Source: Hyperoodon ampullatus (lineage: Eukaryota > Chordata > Mammalia > Artiodactyla > Ziphiidae). Taken from it: a DNA stretch of 64,000 bases. Below, piece after piece: positions 57,242-64,000 of this stretch. The DNA is taken from contig OX457064.1 of NCBI GenBank assembly GCA_949752795.1, positions 104,447,454 through 104,511,453 of the forward strand. The letters run 5' to 3'. A program made the position numbers and the translations under genes. The notes below the pieces were generated by a model, which saw nothing but the letters and a program-made list of their open reading frames with translations, ran no database searches and was not told where the DNA came from. The number at the start of each line of letters is the position of its first letter. Position 1 is the first letter of the stretch.

Positions 57242-58069
57242 GAAATCAGAAAAGAGGGTGGCAGACATGGTGAATGGATACATTGTTGCAGTTAGTTTAG
57301 CTCATTGAAGCAGTTAGATGTCCTTTTTGGTTGTTGTAGTCATCAGTGAGAACCAATGATTTGTGCTTAAAGTCTAATGAAACATTGTACTATATTTGTT
57401 TAATTATTTCCATTTTATGGATGAAGAAATTGAGGTTGAGACATACCAAGTGACTTGTCCGGGTTGACTCTGTTGGTCACAAGGCACCAGGCTTCCTGAC
57501 CCAAATCTTCAGTGATGTCTCTTTCACTTGGAGGATAAAGGAAGAACTGAATTCAAGTTATTGCAGACTACAGTCACTACCATTGTAGTAACTGTAGTCT
57601 GAAGTTACTACATCTCTTAGATATTGAAAATCACATGTAGTAAGAGACTAATCATACACATTTTTTGGGTGTTAGTACCACAATCCATCTCTGTATTTAA
57701 GCAGAGTTGATTGTTTAGAAAATGTGAGAAATAAACAGAGATCTATTTTCTGGGTCAGTGAGGGTAACCTCTACCTTGGAAGGATTAATGCAGGCATTTA
57801 TAGGCAATGAATAAGAATACTGTGGCCGTGTATGTGGAGGATCCAGGCATAGCATTTAGAAATTACAGGAACTTGAAAAATTTCCCTCCACTCTCACCAA
57901 CTTGTTCAATGAACTTGACTGAGTGTTTTACAGGGCAGGACTGTACTGAAGGCCACCAAGATGGACAACACTCGTCCCCTCCCAGACCATGTGGAATTAG
58001 GGAGATGCAACGAAGAGCACCAGCCGCAGCTGTAGAAGTGCCTGCCCATGATGCCCAGCGGGGCAGTTC
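57242..58069. other. Unassigned sequence with an antisense MIR
   Basis: 'tttccattttatggatgaagaaattgaggttgagacataccaagtgacttgtccgggttg' at about 57405-57475 is an antisense MIR piece, continuing to about 57530. The plus frame at 57807-58145 has no recognised product. Confidence 0.55.
57564..57601. repeat. 17-bp inverted repeat with 4-base loop
   Basis: cagactacagtcactac (57564-57580) pairs with gtagtaactgtagtctg (57585-57601) at 16 of 17 positions, around the loop catt. It is the longest short-loop hairpin noticed in the window and lies outside any assigned repeat. Confidence 0.9.
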
Positions 58070-58081
58070 TCAGGGGACTTA

Positions 58082-58295
58082 TTTTATTTATTTTTTTTCA
58101 AATCTAGTTGATTTACAATACCGTGTTAGTTTCAGTTATTCATAATACATATATATGTGTGTATATATATAAATATATATATTCTTTTTCAGATTCTTTT
58201 CCCTTATAGTACAGAATATTGAGTATAGTTCCCTGCACTATACAGTAGGTCCTTGCTGGTTGTCTACTTCATGTATAGTAGTGTGTATATGTCAA
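58082..58295 (-). mobile_element. Short L1 3' end
   Basis: Antisense L1 3' UTR ('tctagttgatttacaataccgtgttagtttcag', 'gagtatagttccctgcactatacagtaggtcc', 'gtagtgtgtatatgtcaatc'). A likely 12-bp TSD lies at 58070-58081 and 58296-58307 (tcaggggactta / tcaggggattta). Confidence 0.9.
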
Positions 58296-58454
58296 TCAGG
58301 GGATTTACTGAAGAGCATAATGGACAGAATAAAACTCCAAATGTCCTCAGACCGTGTTCTCTCTACAACCTATGTGAAGGTATCCTAGGTCCTTACTCCA
58401 GTTATTTGCCTCTAAATATTCTGTTTGTGGAGCAATGAGACAGAATTGGGTGAG

Positions 58455-58800
58455 AGAAACACTGTGCTCTCCATCAGGAGGCCTGAGTTCTGATCGCCAT
58501 CACATGGCCAACTTGGGGAGCCTTTGGTGAGGCCACTTGAATTGAGCAGCGGGACAAACAGTGGTTAGGATCCCACGAGAACGCCTCGTGCAAGCCTCAC
58601 CTCGGCTGCGCCTGGCGTAACCTCCATTGCATTGCTTAGTCAACCCAGCCCTCGGTTTCCTCATCTCTACAATGGGGACACCATTAGAGCCCAGCTCACA
58701 GGTGATCGTGAGGCTCAAAGAAGCCGAAAATCAAACAGGGATCCCATGCGTAGCACTGAGGGTGCCAGGCACTGTCCCAGCACTTTCTGTATCGTTATCT
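58455..58800 (+). mobile_element. MIR fragment
   Basis: Sense MIR pieces: 'gaggcctgagttctgatcgcc', 'cctcggtttcctcatctctacaatggggacacc', 'cagctcacaggtgatcgtgaggctcaaag' and 'gtgccaggcactgtcccagcactttc'. The order is correct, with a gap in the middle (about 58540-58640). Confidence 0.65.
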
Positions 58801-58857
58801 TCACTTCTCAGAACTCCAGTTTCCTTATCTATACTGTGTATAGATAATAGCTGCCTT

Positions 58858-59044
58858 GGGAGATCAGCTCGGTGCTTTGTGACCACCTAGAGGGGTGGGA
58901 TAGGGGGGATGGGAGGGAGTGAGATGAAAGAGGGAAGAGATATGGGAACATATGTATATGTATAACTGATTCACTTTGTTATAAAGCGGAAACTAACACA
59001 CCATTGTAAAGCAATTATACTCCAATAAAGATGTAAAAAAAAAA
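58858..59044 (+). mobile_element. Short L1 3' end with exact 12-bp TSD
   Basis: Sense L1 3' UTR only, from 'gggagatcagctcggtgctttgtgacc' to 'caattatactccaataaagatgtaaaaaa'. It is the reverse complement of the same region in the L1 at 61.7 kb. The TSD aatagctgcctt lies at 58846-58857 and 59045-59056. Confidence 0.95.
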
Positions 59045-59056
59045 AATAGCTGCCTT

Positions 59057-59403
59057 ACTTCCTCTTATAAGATTATGCTGAGGGTCAAGAAAAAACCCTA
59101 CGATAACTGTGATTTCAAGAAGAAGAATATTCTTTTAAACTGATAAAGATATATTTGTGGTGATAATTATTATCAGCATCACTAGCCTCGCAATTCCCCT
59201 GCTTTATAGAATTCTTGAGGAGGAGTGCGGGAACCGCAGTGGCCAGAAGGATCGCATTTCACTGAAATACTTGTCCGGCAACCCGTCACCCCTCCCAGCC
59301 ACCTGCTGCCCGTGGAGCCACGGTGAGCCGTGACCGTGGAACATGGGAAGTCCGATGCTGAGGACCACCAGTGATGTGGAAAAGTGGGGATGAGCTAATT
59401 AAA
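59057..59403. other. Unassigned sequence
   Basis: No gene or clear repeat seen. Confidence 0.45.
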
Positions 59404-59416
59404 ATGGAAGAGGTCC

Positions 59417-59606
59417 TATTTTAAAAAAATTTTCTTGGAGTCGAGTTGATTTATAATGTCGTGTTAGTTTCAGGTATACAGCAAAGTGAGTCAGTTATAC
59501 ATATACATAGATCCACTCTTTTTTTTAGGTTCTTTTCCTGTACAGGTCGTTACAGAGCATTGAATAGAGTTCCCTGTGCTATAAAGTAGGTCCTTATTAG
59601 TTATCT
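59417..59606 (-). mobile_element. Short L1 3' end
   Basis: Antisense L1 3' UTR ('ttggagtcgagttgatttataatgtcgtgttag', 'gagttccctgtgctataaagtaggtccttattagttatct'). A TSD with one mismatch (atggaagaggtcc / atggaagaagtcc) lies at 59404-59416 and 59607-59619. Confidence 0.92.
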
Positions 59607-59619
59607 ATGGAAGAAGTCC

Positions 59620-61375
59620 AATTTAAGCCTCGTTCATGTATTGGAAATCTGTGCTGCAGTTTATCCTTCAGTCATACACCACGCTCAGCATCCTCTGTCC
59701 ACGAGAACTTTGGGAGCGTATTGACTCAATTGCCCCTGACAGTGATGAGCTCTCTGTCTTTGCCCGACAGCTCCCTGTCAGTGGGGGGCTGCCTGTTGCC
59801 CCCTGGCAGACATGATGGGGAGGCCCAAATAAGCCTATTAATAGTCAGCCAAATACCAATAAAGTCCTTGTTCAATGTGATTTATTTATCATATTGATCT
59901 ACCCTTTTCAAGCCAAGAACAAATTAAGTGAGCATTGGCTTGTGTTACCTTGAAAACGCAATTCAGATAAAAATCAAACTGTTATCTTCCGTGTACTTGG
60001 AAGATAAATTGGAAAGGCTATTCTTTTGGTGCTCAATTTAGTGTGTCCAACCATTGTCTGGGGGAAATCAGGGCCTCTGGCAGCATGGCAGGGTTTATCA
60101 GAAGGTGTCTCTGGATTTGAAAATGATCTAATTAACAATTCTGCTTGTGTTTTGCATCTTCTAAAAATAGTGTCAACAAATTGGCACCATCTCCTAAATA
60201 TCTGCTTACATCCTATTTTAGCAGCCAACTCATGGGTTGCCAGGAGTTTATAATATACCCATCTCAAAATAAAAATGCCTCTCCTGCAAATTGTGAGAGG
60301 GATCAACATCAGATTGTAGCAGGACAAGGGTTCTCATGGTGCCCAGGGGGTAAAAGTCTCTCGGAAACTTGCAAACCCCTATTTATGGGCTGAAAAGCTT
60401 ATAGAGTTTCTTTTTAACCCTCGGTCCACCATATTTTCTTTTAAGGATGTTGAAACATTGCTGTCTTCATGTTCAACTCTGGGGCCATGGGAGACTTTGG
60501 CCTCAGGGACGTGGGAGAAGGAGGCGCCTTCGGGATTCACGTCCACTGTCATCTCCTGAAGATGACGAGGGGGTGAGGAGTGAAGGGCTTGCTTTCACGT
60601 CCAGCTGGGACGTGAGCGGCTTCCAGCCTGGAGCTCTCAGCATCCGGCAGGCTCTCAAGGCATCGCAACAAATGTGCAGGGAGCACAGCGGGTACCAAGC
60701 CCACAGCCCTGCCCCTTCCCAGACTCCTGCCTCATGGAGCTTTGTAAAGGAGATCATCACCACAGAATTGAAGATACAATCAGGATAAGCTCTATTCTGT
60801 TCATCTCTCTGTTACTGAGGAAGGTTGTGAAGCAAGGGAAGCACAGGGCCCTGCTGTTTCCATTTTCGTGTTTCTTTCACACTTGCTGGAAAACCATTTT
60901 CCCAGTCCTGATACCCACAGCCCCAGGCTGCACCCTCACGTGCACACACACACACTCTCACACACACTCACACACACCCCTCAGCTCTCTCTTGCTAATT
61001 ACTTCTCTCTAAAAGCCACAACTGAGGATGGAGAACAAAACAATCAAACATCTTCACTTAAGGCTATTCTCGTATTTTAGAGGATACTTATTAGCTTGAG
61101 TGATGGAGAAATCCAAATGTGCAAGGCAACAGGTGGGACCCCAGTGGTCTGAGAAGTCGCAGGGCGCACGGGGGGTGGGCATGGCGCTGTGGTCTTCAAG
61201 GATTTTGACTGATTTGGGATAACAAGGCGTGGACTTCACTGCCAAGCACAGGGCGACAGAAAGATCTGAGGGCTGTTTAGAGACCTGGGCTTTTGCTACC
61301 ACTGAGACAGGGCAAGTTATTTTAGAGGATGCAAGGCAGATACTTTGATGTGATTGACTTAGCATCAGAGAGGTT
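59620..61375. other. Unassigned sequence with (CA)n
   Basis: An interrupted (CA)n run lies at 60941-60977. Plus frames at 59607-59897, 60447-60788 (113 codons) and 60674-61012 show no domain; the last runs through the (CA)n. No gene supported. Confidence 0.45.
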
Positions 61376-61391
61376 CATCTCACTGAATTTT

Positions 61392-61598
61392 TTTTTTTTT
61401 TTTTTTGCGGTACGCGGGCCTCTCACTGTTGCGGCCTCTCCCGTTGCAGAGCACAGGCTCCGGACGCGCAGGCCCAGCGGCCATGGCTCACGGGCCCAGC
61501 AGCTCCGCGGCACGTGGGATCTTCCCAGACCGGAGCACGAACCCGCGTCCCCTGCATCGGCAGGCGGACTCTCAACGACTGCGCCACCAGGGAAGCCC
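61392..61598 (-). mobile_element. CHR-2 SINE, TSD catctcactgaatttt
   Basis: Antisense full-length copy with poly(T), 'gcggtacgcgggcctctcactgttgcggcc' and an intact head. The exact 16-bp TSD lies at 61376-61391 and 61599-61614. Confidence 0.96.
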
Positions 61599-61730
61599 CA
61601 TCTCACTGAATTTTAAGGCTCCTACTCTGCCTGCTCTTAGCCCTGGATTGAAGGGAAGGGCAATATATCACTGGATTCAAAATTCATGGGTCTGTATAAC
61701 ATTGATTATTTGGTGTTTTCTAAGATCTGC

Positions 61731-62895
61731 TTTAAAAAAAATTTTTTTAACATCTTTATTGGAGTCTAATTGCTTTACAGTGTTGTATTAGTTTCTGCTG
61801 TACAACAAAGTGAATCAGCCATATGCATACATACATCCCCATATTCCCTGCCTCTTGAGCCTCCCTCCCACCCTCCCTATCCCACCCCTCTAGGTCATCG
61901 CAAAGCACCGAGCTGATCTCCCTGTTCTATGCGGCTGCTTCCCACTAGCTAACTATTTTACATTCGGTAGTGTATATATGTCACTACTCTAACTTCCTCC
62001 AGTTCATTCTCTATGTCTATGTCTTTATTCTTGCCTTGCCACTAGGTTCATCAGTACCATTTGTTTTTTTCTTAGGTTCCATATATATGTGTTAGCATTC
62101 GGTAATTGATTTTCTCGTTCTGACTTACTTCACTCTGTATGACAGACTCTAGGTCCATCCACCTCACTACAACTAACTCAGTTTCATTTCTTTTTATGGC
62201 TGAGTAATATTCCATTGTATATATGTGCCACATCTTCTTTACCCATTCATCTGTTGATGGACACTTAGGTTGCTTCCATGACCTGGTTATTGTAAATAGT
62301 GCTGCATTGAACATTGTGGTACATGACTCTTTTTGAATTATGGTTTTCTCAGGGTATATGCCCAGTAGTGGGATTGCTGGGACATATGGTAGCTCTATTT
62401 TTAGTGTTTTAAGGAACCTCCATACTGTTCTCCATAGTGGTTGTATCAATATGCATTCCCACCAACAGTGCAAGAGGGTTCCCTTTTCTCCACACCCTTT
62501 CCAGCATTTATTGTTTCTAGATTTTTTGATGATGGCCATTCTGACCAGTGTGAGGTGATACCTCATTGTAGTTTTGATTTGCATTTCTCTAATAATTAGT
62601 GATGTTGAGCAGCTTTTCATGTACCTCTTGGCCATTTGTATGTCTTCTTTGGTGAAATGTCTATTTAGGTCTTCCACCTATTTTTTCATTGAATTGTTTA
62701 TCTTTTTGATATTGAGCTCCATGAGCTATTTGTATATTTTGGAGATTAATCCTTTGTCTGTTGTTTCATTTGCAAATATTTTCTCCTATTCTGAGGGTTG
62801 TCTTTTCGTCTTGTTTATGGCCTTCTTTGCTGTGCAAAAGCTTTGAAGTTTAATTAGGTCCCATTTGTTTATTTTTGTTTTTATTTCTGTTTCAT
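61731..62895 (-). mobile_element. 5'-truncated L1 (3' UTR and ORF2 C-terminus)
   Basis: Antisense L1: the 3' UTR 'tttattggagtctaattgctttacagtgttgtattag' is followed by the ORF2 end. An uninterrupted minus frame of 201 codons at 62072-62677 contains [34 protein letters not shown] and [15 protein letters not shown], the Cys-rich ORF2 C-terminus. It is the best-preserved ORF2 piece here, but it lacks the endonuclease and reverse transcriptase, so it is inactive. Confidence 0.94.
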
Positions 62896-63800
62896 GTTCA
62901 AATTGTTCCAAATTTGGTCAGTGGGAGCCTCTTTAACCTGATTGTTATCTTTTGATGTGTCCCATCGTTTTTGGGTATTTCCTATCCCTTACTTCCTATT
63001 TCTGTTACAATGATTCTGCCCCAAACCTGAAATCTGCCATATCTCCAAGCATCGCTGACTTCTTACAGCCGAGGATGATACTGAGACACCAAGATCTGGG
63101 CACTAGGTGTGCTCAGCTCTAATGGGAGGTCACAGCTCCCACCACCCAGGTGACACAGTGAGAAGTTAAATGTATGTTAATTTTTCTCTTTGGACTTTAA
63201 TTTGAGATGAACCACATCCACAGGGTGTTTATACCTGGTGACAGCCAGCACTCCTCAGTTGACTGTGGGGAGTCTCAAATGGCAGGCTCACAGGGAAGGC
63301 AGAGCCCTGTCTCCCTGAAGAATCTTCATGGGTCCCATACAGTCAATCAATTTTCCTGCCACCACACTGAGCCCAGGCTTACTTGAAGTGGGTGTGGAGG
63401 GAGACTCTTGGGATCTATGTAGGTGCTTAGAAAGACCTGAGGGTAACTTTTGGAATAGGAAGTGGAAATTTTTCCTTATTTGGGGACCGTTTCTAATGAA
63501 ACCCTACTTAGTGTGTCAGGAAGTGGAACACATCACTAGGGACCTTGGCTGTGGTGGGGGGGATCTTGGGCATCTGAACATTTAACAGTGGGAGATGTGA
63601 TTGTTCTGGAAGATGCCTGGGCACAGCTGTTAGTGACCCAGGATCATTCAACATTTGGAGACACGAAAAGAGCTGGTATCAGGTCCAGTGGGGCCCAGAT
63701 GGCTGAGGGAAACTAAAGACAGAGACTTCTTCCACAGAAGGGAAACAATGGGAGGAGTAGACCTCAGAGAGGCAAGAGGTCTTGGGATTGTTAAGAAAAG
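62896..63800. other. Unassigned sequence
   Basis: The plus frame at 63328-63585 has no recognised domain. No repeat assigned. Confidence 0.45.
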
Positions 63801-63803
63801 AAT

Positions 63804-64000
63804 GTCCATTGACAGATGAATGGATAAAGAAGGTGTGGTATTGATATATATACACAGTGGAATACTACTCAGCCATAAAAAAGAATGAAATAATGCCATT
63901 AGCAGCAACTTGGATGGACCTAGAGATTACCATACTAAGTGAAGTAAACCAGACAGAGAAAGACAAATATCCTATATCGCTTGTATGTGGAATCTTAAAA
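63804..64000 (+). mobile_element. L1 ORF2 3' region, runs off the window
   Basis: 'aatgtccattgacagatgaatggataaagaaggtgtgg', 'agtggaatactactcagccataaaaaagaatgaaataatgcc' and 'gaagtaaaccagacagagaaagac' are sense L1 ORF2 C-terminal text. It continues past the right edge. Confidence 0.9.

Noticed and set aside
60447..60788. 113-codon Arg/Ser-rich frame
   Set aside because: No family resemblance. Overlapping frames on both strands suggest composition rather than coding.
62072..62677. 201-codon minus-strand frame as a possible active L1 ORF2
   Set aside because: It is only the ORF2 C-terminus; the endonuclease and reverse transcriptase are absent, so the element cannot move on its own.
1..64000. 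A previously undescribed multi-gene system
   Set aside because: No intact gene, operon-like cluster or set of cooperating frames is present. Nearly all recognisable structure is retrotransposon-derived.

Overview
The window is nuclear DNA from a mammal, almost certainly a cetacean or a close relative. The main evidence is at least twelve copies of the tRNA-derived CHR-2 SINE (tRNA-like head reading gggcttccctggtggcgcag, box B near ggttcgtgcc, A-rich tail). Several older and longer CHR-1-type copies (ggacttccctggtgg...ccaaaaataaataaat) are also present. CHR SINEs are known from Cetacea, Hippopotamidae and Ruminantia, and many well-preserved CHR-2 copies with clean target-site duplications (TSDs) fit a whale or dolphin best. 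Cetartiodactyl-type L1 3' ends, older L1/HAL1, MIR, L2, LTR-like pieces and a MER2-like DNA transposon complete the picture. No bacterial, viral or organellar genome organisation is present.

No intact protein-coding gene can be supported. The one recognisable host gene is a broken, intron-less copy of the 3' end of inversin (INVS) at about 33.5-34.4 kb on the + strand. It shows the IQ-motif region and the C-terminal tail spread over three reading frames, so it is best read as a processed pseudogene. All other open frames are short and have no recognised domain, or lie in repeats.

Layout. 0-2.3 kb: mostly unassigned, with a small L1 scrap. 2.3-6.5 kb: minus-strand L1, a CHR-2 SINE and two CHR-1 SINEs. 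7-8 kb: L2 and an older L1. 8-11 kb: unassigned, with a (TA)n run and a poly(A)-only insertion. 11-13 kb: a nested stack, with a plus-strand L1 split by a CHR-2 SINE and by a minus-strand L1. 15-18 kb: L1 3' end and an AT-rich HAL1/L1-like block split by a CHR-1 SINE. 19-24 kb: L2, two L1 3' ends with exact 17-bp TSDs, and a possible antisense LTR. 24-30.5 kb: largely unassigned with MIR pieces. 30.5-33 kb: old L1, three CHR-2 copies and an ERV-like remnant. 33.5-35.3 kb: INVS pseudogene. 36.5-38.1 kb: MER2-like element and an L1 ORF2 fragment carrying two opposed CHR-2 SINEs. 39-48.7 kb: CHR-2, CHR-1, L1 pieces, two antisense LTR-like blocks and a long (TA)n. 48.7-56.4 kb: mainly unassigned, with one MLT1-type LTR. 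56.4-64 kb: CHR SINEs, several L1 3' ends and MIR.

The window therefore reads as an intergenic or deep-intronic archive of successive retrotransposon waves. No new biological system was found. The most informative observations are insertions that depart from ordinary target-primed retrotransposition: two 3'-truncated, tail-less CHR-2 SINEs that still have long TSDs, and a tract of about 17 A residues bounded by a 14-bp TSD. Family names rest on recalled consensus sequences, since no repeat library or genome search could be run.
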